Source of the DNA: Thiorhodococcus mannitoliphagus
Lineage (GTDB): Bacteria > Pseudomonadota > Gammaproteobacteria > Chromatiales > Chromatiaceae
DNA length: 64,000 bases
Assembly: GCF_010915725.1 (NCBI RefSeq)
Contig: NZ_JAAIJR010000007.1
Coordinates: 1 to 64,000, forward strand
Reading direction: 5' to 3'
Part shown: in pieces, positions 34,835 to 44,946 of the stretch
Layout of the letters: each line of letters starts with the position of its first letter
How positions within the stretch are numbered: the first letter of the stretch is position 1
Translations under genes and position numbers: made by a program
The notes under the pieces: generated by a model
Databases searched by the model: none
What the model was told of the DNA's origin: nothing
The model's input: only the letters and a program-made list of their open reading frames with translations

Positions 34835-35365
34835 TCAGAGCAGACTGGCACCTTGCGCAAGCAGGCCCAGCAAGCCTCCGAGGTCGAGTTCGATGTAGGT
34901 TCTGCCTTCCAACGTCAGACCGAGACAGACCAATTCGTCCGGTAGATTGGGCAGGCCGTCCAGTGATCCGGGCGTCAGGTCCGCCGGCACCGTCACCACC
35001 GTGATCTCATCGATCGGCAGACAGGCACGCGCGTCGCGCTGGCCCAAGATGAGAAAGAGACCGCCGCCGGCGCCCTCCTTGAGCAGCAGGCCCAAGTCAT
35101 AGACAGGGACCAGCTCGCCGCGGAAATTCACCAGCCCCAGACACCAAGGCTGGGTAAAGGGCAGCCTGGCACTCATGATGGCCGGGGACACCTCCGCCGG
35201 AAGATCCATCGGGATCAGAAACCAGCGCTCCCCGATCCTGAAGGCATGCGCGATGGCCTGGGACGCCTCTTCCGTCTCGTCCTCCGCGAACGCCCGCGAC
35301 AGCCAACGCAGGTCAGCCGGATGCGCGAGCGTCGACGCGGCTTGGCTGGCCAGAGCAAGGCTCAT
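34835..35365 (-). CDS. pilI: CheW-like adaptor (PilI type)
   Basis: The 176-residue protein is a single CheW domain linking receptor and kinase. Landmarks are RWFLIPMDLPAEVSP, LPFTQPWCLGLVNFRGELVPVYDLGLLL and the late TLEGRTYIELDLGGLLGLL. The N-terminal ~45 residues are an extension with an Ala-rich helix. Its start overlaps the receiver-protein stop by four bases (ATGA), so the two are coupled. Position and length fit PilI of pilus-type systems. Confidence 0.9.
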   Translation of the reverse strand: MSLALASQAASTLAHPADLRWLSRAFAEDETEEASQAIAHAFRIGERWFLIPMDLPAEVSPAIMSARLPFTQPWCLGLVNFRGELVPVYDLGLLLKEGAGGGLFLILGQRDARACLPIDEITVVTVPADLTPGSLDGLPNLPDELVCLGLTLEGRTYIELDLGGLLGLLAQGASLL

Positions 35366-35742
35366 GCGGTCGCTCCGCCTCCGCCTGCAAGCTCCTTGAC
35401 GTGCTTGAGGACAGCTTCAGGCGTGCAGGGCTTGACGACATAGGCCTTGGCGCCCTGGAGCTGAGCCCAGACCTTGTCGGCCTTTTGGTTCTTGCTGCTG
35501 ACCATCACCACTGGAATGGCGGAGGTCTCTGGGTCCTCCTTGAGCGTACGGGTGGCGTGATAACCATCGACATCGTCCATGACGATATCCATGAAGATCA
35601 GATCGGGACGCTCGCGCTGTGCGACTTCGACGCCCTCGCGCCCGGAGCCCGCGGCCACCACAACATGGCCCGCCTTGATCAGCATGTCTCGCAAGAAATC
35701 GCGCTCGGTCGCGGAGTCGTCGACGATGAGTAACTTGGCCAT
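35362..35742 (-). CDS. pilH: Single-domain response regulator (PilH/PilG type)
   Basis: The 126-residue CheY-like receiver has acidic residues in LLIVDDSATERDFL, the phosphorylation site in LIFMDIVMDDVDGYHATRTL (Asp near 52), and Ser/Lys switch residues in VMVSSKNQKADKVWAQLQGAKAYVVKP. The QKADKVWAQLQGAKAY stretch is typical of PilH. PilH and PilG regulate pilus retraction and extension motors in the Chp system. It overlaps the CheW gene and lies 25 bases after the two-domain regulator gene. Confidence 0.88.
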   Translation of the reverse strand: MAKLLIVDDSATERDFLRDMLIKAGHVVVAAGSGREGVEVAQRERPDLIFMDIVMDDVDGYHATRTLKEDPETSAIPVVMVSSKNQKADKVWAQLQGAKAYVVKPCTPEAVLKHVKELAGGGGATA

Positions 35743-35767
35743 CGAATAGGTACCTCTTGGGCGTGCG

Positions 35768-36583
35768 TCACAGATAGCGCTGCAGCGTATCGTTCAGGTT
35801 GTCGAGCGTGAGTGGCTTGGTGAGATAGGCATCGGCGGAGGCGAGCGTCCCACGCAGCTTGTCGATGCGAGAGGTCTTGCCGGTCAGCATCACGACCGGG
35901 GCGCGAACCTGGATGTCCTTCTTCAGGTGGCGTGACACGTCATAACCGCTGATACCCGGCAACATGACGTCGAGAAAAATGAGATCGTAGGACTGCTCGC
36001 GCGCCTTGGTCAGCGCCTCTTCGCCGGTCACCGCAAAGTCCACGGCGTAGCCCTTCTTCACCAGGCGCATCTCCATCATCTTGCGCACGGACTCACTGTC
36101 GTCGACCACCAGGATGCGTTTCGCCGACAGCGGTGCCTGTGCCGCGACCTCGACGGCCGGCGCCTCTTCACTCCGCAGCGGCATCGCCATGTCATCGTGG
36201 ATCGCAAGCTCGGGGGCAAACTGATAGACCTCGATCACCAAGGCATCCAGCGTCTTGAGGATGCGATTGGCCAGGACGGGCCGCTTGAAGAAGACATTGA
36301 CCACGCCCTTGAAGTCACCCTCGAGCTTGTCGGCGGCCCCGATGCGGACGACCGGGATGACGTGCTCCGAGAACTGGGCGCGCAGATCGGCCCATGCCTC
36401 CAGACCCGCGGGCAGATCTTCGTTTACGGCAAAGAAGTCCGGACGCCGCCGACCGTCCTCCCAAAAGCAGTAACGCCGGGGACGCACCTTCGACAGCATG
36501 AAGGCGCGATTCAACGCCTTCTGGTCGGTATCCGGGAAACCGCAGAGGGCAATTGCAAACTCTCTACTTTCGGCCGCACCCAT
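35768..36583 (-). CDS. Response regulator with an extra N-terminal domain
   Basis: The 271-residue protein has a C-terminal receiver (residues ~152-270: ILVVDDSESVRKMM, LIFLDVMLPGISGYDVSRHL with Asp near 201, VMLTGKTSRIDKLRGTLASADAYLTKPLT) like PilG. It is preceded by ~130 residues that may be a degenerate receiver-like fold (FFKRPVLANRILKTLDALV resembles a receiver end) and a short linker. It is the first gene of the minus-strand chemosensory run, so the operon promoter should lie upstream, beyond 36583. A PilG-like role in pilus motor control is inferred; the N-terminal domain could tune it or dimerise it. Confidence 0.85.
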   Translation of the reverse strand: MGAAESREFAIALCGFPDTDQKALNRAFMLSKVRPRRYCFWEDGRRRPDFFAVNEDLPAGLEAWADLRAQFSEHVIPVVRIGAADKLEGDFKGVVNVFFKRPVLANRILKTLDALVIEVYQFAPELAIHDDMAMPLRSEEAPAVEVAAQAPLSAKRILVVDDSESVRKMMEMRLVKKGYAVDFAVTGEEALTKAREQSYDLIFLDVMLPGISGYDVSRHLKKDIQVRAPVVMLTGKTSRIDKLRGTLASADAYLTKPLTLDNLNDTLQRYL

Positions 36584-37395
36584 GTGTCACCCCAGCGCAT
36601 AAATCCGTTTCAAATGGAGACCCGAACCTCGTCATGGTTCCAGGAACGACAACCTCTGGGCACGCTCAGCGACGCGCTGGCCCAGCCGGCTCGGCAGGCA
36701 CCTGGCGAACGGCAGCGGTGATCAAGCCGAAACAGAACATCATCGAGAAACTGTGGATCACTTCATCAGGAGCCTCGCCGAACCCAGTGGTCCGGACATC
36801 CCAGCACGAGGCTTTCAAGAACAGCTGACAGGACGCCGATTTCGGGGCTCGACGAAGAAGAGGTCGGTCCAGGTTCGGCCGTCCTGGCCCTCCAACTCCC
36901 CCGCACACTCCACTCCGACTTCGCTACAGATTGAATCAGGCTTATCGGCAGGTCGCTTTGAACTCTGTCACAGGATGTTCAGAAGTGCTCCGCAAGCGCG
37001 AAAACGTTTCGAATACGATGCTTCGAATCCACGTCATCTGGACAAGGAGCAAATCATCTCGAAGGTTCGATCTCTGCGTCAGACAGCCGGACCGCTCTGA
37101 TGCGGTCCTTCGCAGTCAAGCCTGTATTTCGGCGTTCCATCGATCAAGCAACCGCTTGCGCCACAGCGACGCAAGAAGGCTGGGCAAGCCCGGAAGAACC
37201 GGAAGCGCGCGCAGGCGGAAGCGTGGGAGTGAAGGAGCAGGCACGCCGAGGGCGGCGGCCAGGAACAGCGCGGACGCCATTGCGGCATCCGAGTTGGCAA
37301 GCACATCTTGGGCAGGCTCACATGAGCAAGGGGCTGCCCTCAGTGAAGAAAGAGCGACGTTAGACCCTGGTGTATAGAAATGCGAGCCCCGCGCC
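36584..37395. other. 812-bp intergenic region upstream of the chemosensory operon
   Basis: No frame in this stretch has a convincing composition or domain; the longest (36931-37377, plus strand) is Arg/Ser/Ala-rich and unrecognised. It should contain the promoter of the minus-strand chemosensory operon. I could not identify a clear sigma-70 or sigma-54 site. Confidence 0.45.
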
Positions 37396-38208
37396 TCAGC
37401 TGGCCTGAGCCAAGGCCACCAGGGGCTCCGCCGCGCCGATGGACTCCGGATAGGCATCGGTCCAGCGCAGCAGCTCCAAACGACCGTCATGGTGCTCGAC
37501 CAAAGCGGTACAGCTCTCCACCCAGTCGCCGCAGTTGCAGTAGGTCACACCTTGGATCTCGCGCATCTCGGCGTGATGGATATGACCGCAGATCATGCCG
37601 TCCAGCGCGCGCTGCCCGGCCTCGGTCGCCACCGCCCGCTCGTAGTTGCCGATATAGCTGACGGCGTTCTTGACCTTGTGCTTGAGATAGCCGGCCAAAG
37701 ACCAGTATTTCATGCCGAAGAGCGCACGCACGCGGCTGAGATAGACATTGAGCGCCAACAGCTTGTCGTAGGCGTGCGAGCCCAGTTCGGCGAGCCAAGG
37801 GCTGTGCTGAACGACGCCGTCGAACTTGTCGCCATGCAGCACCATGAAGCGGCGCCCATCGGCGGTCCGATGGACGACCTCGTCCTTGACGACGATATCA
37901 CCGAAGCGCGCTTCCAAGTGGTCGCGGAAGCGTTCGTCATGATTTCCGGGAATGTAGATGACCTCGGTACCCTGCCGCGCCTTCGCGAAGATTTCGCGCA
38001 CGATTTGGTTGTGCGCCTCTGGCCAGTAGACGCCATTCTTCATCGCCCAAAGGTCGATGATGTCGCCGACCAGATAGAGCTGCTTGGATTGCGTCGACTG
38101 CAGAAAGTCGATCAGGAACTGCGCCTGACAGCCCCGAAACCCCAGATGAATATCCGACAGAAAGATACTGCGGTACTTCAGGGGGTGCATGCGTTTGATT
38201 TCGGACAT
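37396..38208 (-). CDS. LpxH-like metallophosphoesterase (COG2908)
   Basis: The 270-residue protein carries a full set of calcineurin-type metal ligands: SDIHLGF, VGDIIDLW, IPGNHDERF, LHGDKFD and GHIHHAEM. It resembles the LpxH-like UDP-2,3-diacylglucosamine hydrolase group (lipid A synthesis), but the long insertion with LFGMKYWSLAGYLKHKVKNAVSYIGNYE places it in the COG2908 subgroup whose substrate is less certain. The ATG at 38208 is preceded by GAGAGG, quite close; another ATG lies six codons later. It is divergent from argG. Confidence 0.85.
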   Translation of the reverse strand: MSEIKRMHPLKYRSIFLSDIHLGFRGCQAQFLIDFLQSTQSKQLYLVGDIIDLWAMKNGVYWPEAHNQIVREIFAKARQGTEVIYIPGNHDERFRDHLEARFGDIVVKDEVVHRTADGRRFMVLHGDKFDGVVQHSPWLAELGSHAYDKLLALNVYLSRVRALFGMKYWSLAGYLKHKVKNAVSYIGNYERAVATEAGQRALDGMICGHIHHAEMREIQGVTYCNCGDWVESCTALVEHHDGRLELLRWTDAYPESIGAAEPLVALAQAS

Positions 38209-38470
38209 CCTCTCGACCTGCCGCTAGATTCGTTGCCCGGCATGGTCGCGAAACTTGGTTACGAGGCCGTTGAGACCAGGTGAAGATGCGATGAAGACTG
38301 CTGTTTTACTGAGCCTTTTTGGATGCGATTGCGACTGACCCATAGCAACCTCGAGACAGCTCGACGGCACGCACCTCAAGGCATCCCGCGGCTCCCACTC
38401 GCCAGGCGCGCGCTCTATACTGTGCGTTTGCCCGCACAGGGCCGTTCAACCAGAGATTCGGAGCGAGACG

Positions 38471-39691
<1,221 letters not shown>

Positions 39692-39699
39692 CGGCCAAC

Positions 39700-39727
39700 C
39701 GCCAGCGAGCGTCATCGCCCGCTGGCG
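39700..39727. terminator. Convergent hairpin between argG and the sugar dehydrogenase gene
   Basis: CGCCAGCG and CGCTGGCG form an 8-bp stem around a 12-base loop just after the argG stop and just before the end of the converging gene. No T run follows, so it may serve both genes weakly. Confidence 0.4.
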
Positions 39728-39729
39728 CG

Positions 39730-40896
39730 TCAGAACCTGGACGGCAGGACTCTGAGCAAGACAGCGTCGGGCTCGTCGGTCAGGACATAGAGATAGCCGT
39801 CTGGCCCTTGCCGCACATCACGCACGCGCTTGCCGATGGTCAGCTTGTCTTCGCCGACGACCGCTCGGCCATCGAGCTGGATGCGGCGAATCTGGCGAAA
39901 CTTCAGGGCGCCGCTGAAGAGGTTGCCGGTCCAGCCGGGATAGCGATTCCCCCTGTAGACGGCCAGACCGCTCGGCGCCTTGGACGGCGTCCAAACCACC
40001 TTAGGGTCGCGCATCCCCGGCCGGCTGGTCTCGTCCGCGATCTCGGGTCCCCAATACTCCATGCTGTAGGTCACCTCGGGCCAACCGTAGTTCTGGCCGG
40101 CGAGGATGAGGTTCAGCTCGTCGCCGCCCCGGGCGCCGTGCTCATTGGCCCAGACAGCTCCGGTCTTGGGATCCAAGGCGAGACCTTGAATATTGCGGTG
40201 CCCGTAGGTGTAGATCTCGGGGCGCGCCCCCGCTTCATGGACAAAGGGATTGTCCTTGGGCACAGACCCATCGTCGTTTAGCCGGATGATCTTGCCAAAG
40301 AGGGTCTTGAGGCTCTGTGCCTGTTTGCGAATGTGCTCGCCCTGGAAGGCGACCGGCGGGTTCCCGCCATCGCCGATGCTCATCAACAGCGTCTTGTCGG
40401 GCAGCCACAGCAGGCGCGAGCCGAAATGCTGACCGTCTGCCTTGGGATCTGGATTGCGGAAGATGACCTCCACATCCTCGAGCCGCCCGTCGCCGAGTCG
40501 CGCGCGTGCCAGCGTGGTGCGATTGGCGTCCTTGGTGCCGGTCGCGTAGGTCAGATAGATCAGCCGATTTTGCTCGAAGTCGGGGTGCACGACCACGTCG
40601 AGGAGCCCGCCCTGTCCATAGGCGAGCACCTCGGGCACGCCAGCGAGAGGCTCTGGGTCCAGCGCGCCGTCGCGCAGTATCCGCAGCCGCCCAGGGCGCT
40701 CGGTGATCAAGGCGGAGCCGTCCGGCAGCCAGGCGATGGACCAGGGATGCTGGAGCCCGCTGACAACGACCTCCGTGCGCCAACCCTTGGCCTCGGGCAC
40801 GTCGCCGCTCGGCGCCACGGGACCATCCGTCGGTGCACAGTTGGCGAGCGGAATCCAGAGGAGGAGGGGCAGAATGAGCGAGGGACCAAGCTTCAT
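39730..40896 (-). CDS. PQQ-dependent aldose sugar dehydrogenase-like lipoprotein
   Basis: The 388-residue protein is of the YliI/Asd beta-propeller type: VVSGLQHPWSIAWLPDGSALITERPGRLRI, GQGGLLDVVVHPDF, HFGSRLLWLPDKTLLMSIGDGG, YTYGHRNIQGLALDPKTGAVWANEHGARGGDELNLI and a final LTDEPDAVLLRVLP. These are soluble periplasmic quinoproteins that oxidise aldose sugars. The N-terminal LLLWIPLANCAP looks like a lipobox, so it is probably anchored. PQQ binding is inferred from the family. Confidence 0.9.
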   Translation of the reverse strand: MKLGPSLILPLLLWIPLANCAPTDGPVAPSGDVPEAKGWRTEVVVSGLQHPWSIAWLPDGSALITERPGRLRILRDGALDPEPLAGVPEVLAYGQGGLLDVVVHPDFEQNRLIYLTYATGTKDANRTTLARARLGDGRLEDVEVIFRNPDPKADGQHFGSRLLWLPDKTLLMSIGDGGNPPVAFQGEHIRKQAQSLKTLFGKIIRLNDDGSVPKDNPFVHEAGARPEIYTYGHRNIQGLALDPKTGAVWANEHGARGGDELNLILAGQNYGWPEVTYSMEYWGPEIADETSRPGMRDPKVVWTPSKAPSGLAVYRGNRYPGWTGNLFSGALKFRQIRRIQLDGRAVVGEDKLTIGKRVRDVRQGPDGYLYVLTDEPDAVLLRVLPSRF

Positions 40897-40917
40897 GCGA
40901 CGCTCCCAGATTGCAGT

Positions 40918-41358
40918 CTATGGCTCCGCAGCGGCTGCCTGGCTCGGCAGCCTTGACGGCGCCTCACCCCGCGCCTTCATCTGCTCGAAGGGGTCTGGCC
41001 CTTGGCGCTCGCGGCCGGAATCGCTCAGCCGCTTCAGGTAATCGATCCAGAATGGCTGCCAGGCGCGCCCGAGCTTATAGAGATAGGGCCAATCGTAGAG
41101 GCCCGAGTTGTGGCCATCGTCGAAGAAGATCTTGAGGGCATAGTGGCCGATCTGCTGGAGATCTGTGATTCCGACGCCCTCCTTGCCGAACTGGAGCTTG
41201 GCGGTCGCCGGTGAATGCCCGCGCACTTCCGCTGACGGTGAATAGACCCGCAAGTATTCGCAGGGCAAGCGAAAGACGGCCCCATCGTCAAAGGCGATTT
41301 CGAGGATACGGGACTGTTGATGAAGCTGGATCTCGACTGGGTTTGGCTGATGTTCCAT
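40918..41358 (-). CDS. DUF971 family protein
   Basis: The 146-residue protein matches the small DUF971/GBBH-like N-terminal domain: ILEIAFDDGAVFRLPCEYLRVYSPSAEV, then ITDLQQIGHYALKIFFDDGHNSGLYDWPYLYKLG. This fold often occurs in Fe-S cluster-related proteins or as the N-terminal domain of gamma-butyrobetaine hydroxylases. Only one Cys (LPCEYL) is visible, and the C-terminal ~30 residues are an Ala/Gln-rich tail. It lies 21 bases upstream of the sugar dehydrogenase gene in the same direction and may share its transcript. Confidence 0.85.
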   Translation of the reverse strand: MEHQPNPVEIQLHQQSRILEIAFDDGAVFRLPCEYLRVYSPSAEVRGHSPATAKLQFGKEGVGITDLQQIGHYALKIFFDDGHNSGLYDWPYLYKLGRAWQPFWIDYLKRLSDSGRERQGPDPFEQMKARGEAPSRLPSQAAAAEP

Positions 41359-41493
41359 AGCGTTGGTGCGCAGAAAGCGTCCTGAGCCGGACCGCTGAGT
41401 TGAGGATTGCGCCTAAGCTAGGGACGTTGCCCAGGCAATCAAGCCCAGCGACTGAGGGGGCTGGAGCCGCTAACTCAGCGCTTCGAGAGTCGA

Positions 41494-42594
41494 CTAGCCC
41501 GCCGCCCCCATCGCCCGCGCCCGATCGGCGCGCGCGCTCAGCTCCGCCGCGGCCACGGCCGGACCCTCGACTTCCGGCCAGCCCGCACAATGTCTGACGA
41601 TGAGATCCGCCAGCAGCGCCATGTGGTCAGGATTGTCGTTCAGGCAAGGAATATAGCTGTAGGACTCGCCGCCGGCCTCGAGGAAGAGGTCGCGGTTCTC
41701 GATGGAGACCTCTTCCAGGGTCTCCAGACAATCGGCGGAAAATCCCGGCGACAGCACCTGGACGGACTTGACGCCCTGCCGCCCCCATTCCTCGAGCGTG
41801 GCATCTGTGTAGGGCTTGAGCCACTCGCTCTTGCCAAGACGTGACTGAAAGCTGAGAAACCAGCGCTCGGACGGCAGCTCCAAGCGCTCGGCGAGCAGCC
41901 GCGCGGTCTTTTGACAATGGCAGTGGTAGGGGTCGCCCTGCTCGAAGTACTCCTGCGGGATGCCATGGAAGGAGAGCAGCAACCGCTCGGCCTGACCATG
42001 CTCCGCCCAGTAGGCGCGGATGCTGGCCGCAAGGGCTTCGATATAGCCCGGCTCGTCGTGATACTGGTTGATGAAACGCAGCTCGGGCAGCCAGCGCCAG
42101 CGTTGCAGCTCGCGCGTGACGGCGTCGAAGACCGAGGCAGTCGTAGAGGCGGAGTATTGCGGGTAGAGCGCGAAGACCAAGACCCGGCGGGCGTTGGCCG
42201 CCTTGAGTTCGGCGAGGGCGGCCGGAACGGACGGATTGCCGTAGCGCATGCCAAGCGCCACCTTGACCGGCCCGCCGAAGCGCTGGTCCAACAGCCCCTG
42301 CAGCGCCGTCTGCTGGCGTCTGGAGATCTCGAGCAGCGGCGAACCCTCCGGCGTCCAGACCGAGCGATAGGCCTCGGCGGAACGCTTCGGCCGCGTCCGC
42401 AGAATGATCCCGTGCAGCAGGAGCATCCAGGGCAGCCGGGCCATCTCGACCACGCGCCGGTCCGCAAGGAACTCGGCCAGATAGCGTCGAACGTCGGCGA
42501 CGCTGGGCGTATCCGGCGTGCCTAGATTCACCAGCAGGACGCCAAGGCTTTCGGGCGCAGCGTGGCGGTAGTCGAGCGTGTTTACAAATGTCAT
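41494..42594 (-). CDS. hemH: Ferrochelatase
   Basis: The 366-residue enzyme inserts Fe2+ into protoporphyrin IX, the last step of heme synthesis. It has VLLVNLGTPDTPSVADVRRYLAEFLADRRVVE, ALGMRYGNPSVPAAL, the active-site region LLLSFHGIPQEYFEQGDPYHCHCQKTARLLAE (His of SFHGIP) and VQVLSPGFSADCLETLEEVSIENRDLFLEAGG with the conserved Glu. The C-terminal ~30 residues are Ala-rich. A hemerythrin gene follows closely upstream on the same strand (14 bases), suggesting an operon. Confidence 0.95.
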   Translation of the reverse strand: MTFVNTLDYRHAAPESLGVLLVNLGTPDTPSVADVRRYLAEFLADRRVVEMARLPWMLLLHGIILRTRPKRSAEAYRSVWTPEGSPLLEISRRQQTALQGLLDQRFGGPVKVALGMRYGNPSVPAALAELKAANARRVLVFALYPQYSASTTASVFDAVTRELQRWRWLPELRFINQYHDEPGYIEALAASIRAYWAEHGQAERLLLSFHGIPQEYFEQGDPYHCHCQKTARLLAERLELPSERWFLSFQSRLGKSEWLKPYTDATLEEWGRQGVKSVQVLSPGFSADCLETLEEVSIENRDLFLEAGGESYSYIPCLNDNPDHMALLADLIVRHCAGWPEVEGPAVAAAELSARADRARAMGAAG

Positions 42595-42607
42595 CCAGCG
42601 GTCTCGA

Positions 42608-43159
42608 TCAGAGGTTCGACTGTGCGTGTAGCTGTTTGTAGAGGGCCTTGAAGCGCTGCGGATCGGGGCTGCCGAAGACCGGGTCCTCGGCCGCCGGGGC
42701 GGCGTCCGCGATCTCCTTCCAGTCCGCGTCCGTCAAGGCTTGCATGGCGATCGGGAAGGCCTCGGTATCTTCCAGAAGCAGGTGCGCGCGGTTGGTCGCC
42801 ACCAGCTCGCGGCCGTTCGCCTCGACGTCCTCACGCAGCAGCACCTCCTCATTGAGGATGCCCTCGATGGATGCGCGGAAGCGCTTGGTCACCTGGCTCA
42901 GTCCGGCATGCTGACGCATCAGCACCTCGAAGACCTCGCTGCGCTCGGACGTCCTCTCCAGGACGCGCTGAAAGAGCAGGTCTTCCGTCGGGTGATGGAC
43001 AATGTCGGCGTAGCTGTCCATGTATTCAAGCAGCTCGTTCATGAGTTCGTAGTCCGGCTCCGTCCCCTCATGAAAGCGATCCAGGAGCCCGTCGAGCATG
43101 TTGAGTACCTGAGTCAAACGCGCGTGGTCTTGCGCGAGTCTGGTCATGATTTGTTGCAT
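42608..43159 (-). CDS. Hemerythrin domain protein
   Basis: The 183-residue protein has a hemerythrin/HHE four-helix core with metal-ligand candidates: DHARLTQVLNML, IVHHPTEDLLFQRVLE, MRQHAGLSQV and NRAHLLLEDTEAFPIA. Such di-iron proteins sense or store O2 or help iron-sulfur repair. The ATG at 43159 is preceded by AGGAGAAGG; a longer frame would overlap that site. Sitting next to hemH, it may relate to iron or heme supply. The C-terminal ~30 residues (DPVFGSPDPQRFKALYKQ) are outside the core. Confidence 0.88.
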   Translation of the reverse strand: MQQIMTRLAQDHARLTQVLNMLDGLLDRFHEGTEPDYELMNELLEYMDSYADIVHHPTEDLLFQRVLERTSERSEVFEVLMRQHAGLSQVTKRFRASIEGILNEEVLLREDVEANGRELVATNRAHLLLEDTEAFPIAMQALTDADWKEIADAAPAAEDPVFGSPDPQRFKALYKQLHAQSNL

Positions 43160-43204
43160 TTGCCTTCTCCTCAGATAGGCGCGCAAGGATCGATCAGTAT
43201 GCCA

Positions 43205-44911
43205 TCACCGCGGTCCTTGCCAACCCGCGATCCACCGCCACACGGCGCCCTCGCGCTGGCTCTCGCCAATGGCCACGTAGCGCAGGGCGTGAATGTTCTG
43301 TAAGACCCAATCCATGCGTCGACGTGCATCCTCGCGGCCGCAGAAGAGTAAACGATCACCGACCTCGACCCGCTCATCGAGGTCCGGCAAGAGGATCCGC
43401 TCACCGTTCTGCAGCAAGAGCAGCGGTATCGCGTGCAGGTACCGGTCGCGATCGCGCGGATCGCGGAGCAAGGTATCGAGTGTGACGCGCAACCCCCGAT
43501 CCTCCGCATCATGCAGCGCGAAGGCGTGCTCCTGGTCGATGTTCACCTCCCAGACGTAGGGCATCCGCTCCTCGACCAGGGCGATGATGCGCGCGACCAG
43601 GGTGCTCGCCCAGGCCTCATCCTGGAAGCGCGCTAGATTGGAGAAATCCGCTAGGAGCGGCGTGACCAGGCGCACGCGAATCCGCCGGGCGATGATGGTG
43701 CTGGGGTTCATGATGGCTTGGGCGCCGACACCATCGAACAGTTCCTTGTTCTGGAGGCGGTTCTCGCGCGCGATGACGAAGAGGTCCGGGTTGAGCTGAA
43801 GCGCAGTCATGACGATGGAGAGATTGTCGGCATCGTGGTCGGTGCCGGCGACCAAGCCAACGGCGCGGCGGATCTCGGCCTCCTCCAAGGTCACGGCCTC
43901 GGTGCCACGCCCATGGACCACACCCTCCGCCGGGATGCCAGTCTTGTGCGGCTCGGCCTCGATCACTACCAGGTCGAGCCCCTGCTGCTTCAAGTGCTTG
44001 TACATCGCCTTGCCGAAGCGGCCGTAGCCGCAGATCACCCAGCGCCCTTGATGCGGCGGATAGTGCGGCTCGCTAATGGTGTCGCCGGTGAATCCGGACA
44101 GCCAATCGACCAGCAATGTCTGACAGGGCGCCTGGATCGCAATGGCGATATAGAGGGCGAAGGCATCGAAGGGGTCATAAATGTGATCTGTGCCGAATGA
44201 GGCCATATTGGCCTCGATCTCGTGTGAATCCGCACGGCAGATCACCTTGCTGTCTGGATTGAGCAGCTTGGCCGCGATAGCGACCTTGAGGTTCGCCTCG
44301 TTGACATTGGTGAGCGCCACCACGCCGCGACAGCGGGCATGCTTGAGTCCAGCGGCTTCGAGCGCATCAGGGCTGCGCGCATCCGCGCAGAGCGCGGGCA
44401 CGAACTCGCGCTGATTGTCGAGCTGAAGGAGACTGATACGTTCCGGATCGATATCGATGACCACGGCTTGCAGGTGGCGGTCGGTCAGCCCCCTGACCAA
44501 GGCACTCCCGGTCTGACCATAGCCGCAAACCAAATAGAAGGGGTGCGTTAAGCTCTCGACCCGACGACGGAAGCGCCGTTCCGCGATGGCGCGCTGCAAG
44601 GTCGCATCCTGGAGTAGCGCGATGAGATTGCCGATGGCGTAAATCCACACCGCGACGGTCACGAACACCGAGGCCGAGACCCAGATGCGCTGCGCATCCG
44701 TGAAGGGGTTCGGCAATTCACCGAAGCCGATGGTCGTCGACATGTAGCTGACGAAGTAGAAGGCATGGAAGAAGCTCGTGGTCGTCGGATTGCCGTCGGC
44801 GTCCTGAGCCGGAATGATCGCCATACCCGCCATCGCGACCGCGTAGGCGACAATGAGCGTCAGCAGCGGCGTGCGCATCCGCCGCAGAATGAGAAAGAAG
44901 ATGGTATCCAT
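43205..44911 (-). CDS. Potassium channel with two RCK/TrkA domains
   Basis: The 568-residue protein begins with two membrane helices flanking a pore loop with TTIGFGELPNPFT near residue 78 (a TxGxGx selectivity filter; common K+ channels have TVGYGD). Two RCK NAD-binding domains follow: VCGYGQTGSALVRGL (about 130) and VICGYGRFGKAMYKHL (about 290), each with TrkA-N-type continuation. A TrkA-C-like region near the end (LLPDLDERVEVGDRLLFCGRED) completes it. It is probably a ligand- or NAD-regulated K+ channel. The ATG at 44911 is chosen because the hydrophobic region starts at MDTIFFLILRRM. The next gene upstream, on the same strand, is 35 bases away. Confidence 0.88.
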   Translation of the reverse strand: MDTIFFLILRRMRTPLLTLIVAYAVAMAGMAIIPAQDADGNPTTTSFFHAFYFVSYMSTTIGFGELPNPFTDAQRIWVSASVFVTVAVWIYAIGNLIALLQDATLQRAIAERRFRRRVESLTHPFYLVCGYGQTGSALVRGLTDRHLQAVVIDIDPERISLLQLDNQREFVPALCADARSPDALEAAGLKHARCRGVVALTNVNEANLKVAIAAKLLNPDSKVICRADSHEIEANMASFGTDHIYDPFDAFALYIAIAIQAPCQTLLVDWLSGFTGDTISEPHYPPHQGRWVICGYGRFGKAMYKHLKQQGLDLVVIEAEPHKTGIPAEGVVHGRGTEAVTLEEAEIRRAVGLVAGTDHDADNLSIVMTALQLNPDLFVIARENRLQNKELFDGVGAQAIMNPSTIIARRIRVRLVTPLLADFSNLARFQDEAWASTLVARIIALVEERMPYVWEVNIDQEHAFALHDAEDRGLRVTLDTLLRDPRDRDRYLHAIPLLLLQNGERILLPDLDERVEVGDRLLFCGREDARRRMDWVLQNIHALRYVAIGESQREGAVWRWIAGWQGPR

Positions 44912-44946
44912 CGGGCAAGACGCCTCGACTGGGGCGCGGCCGCGGG

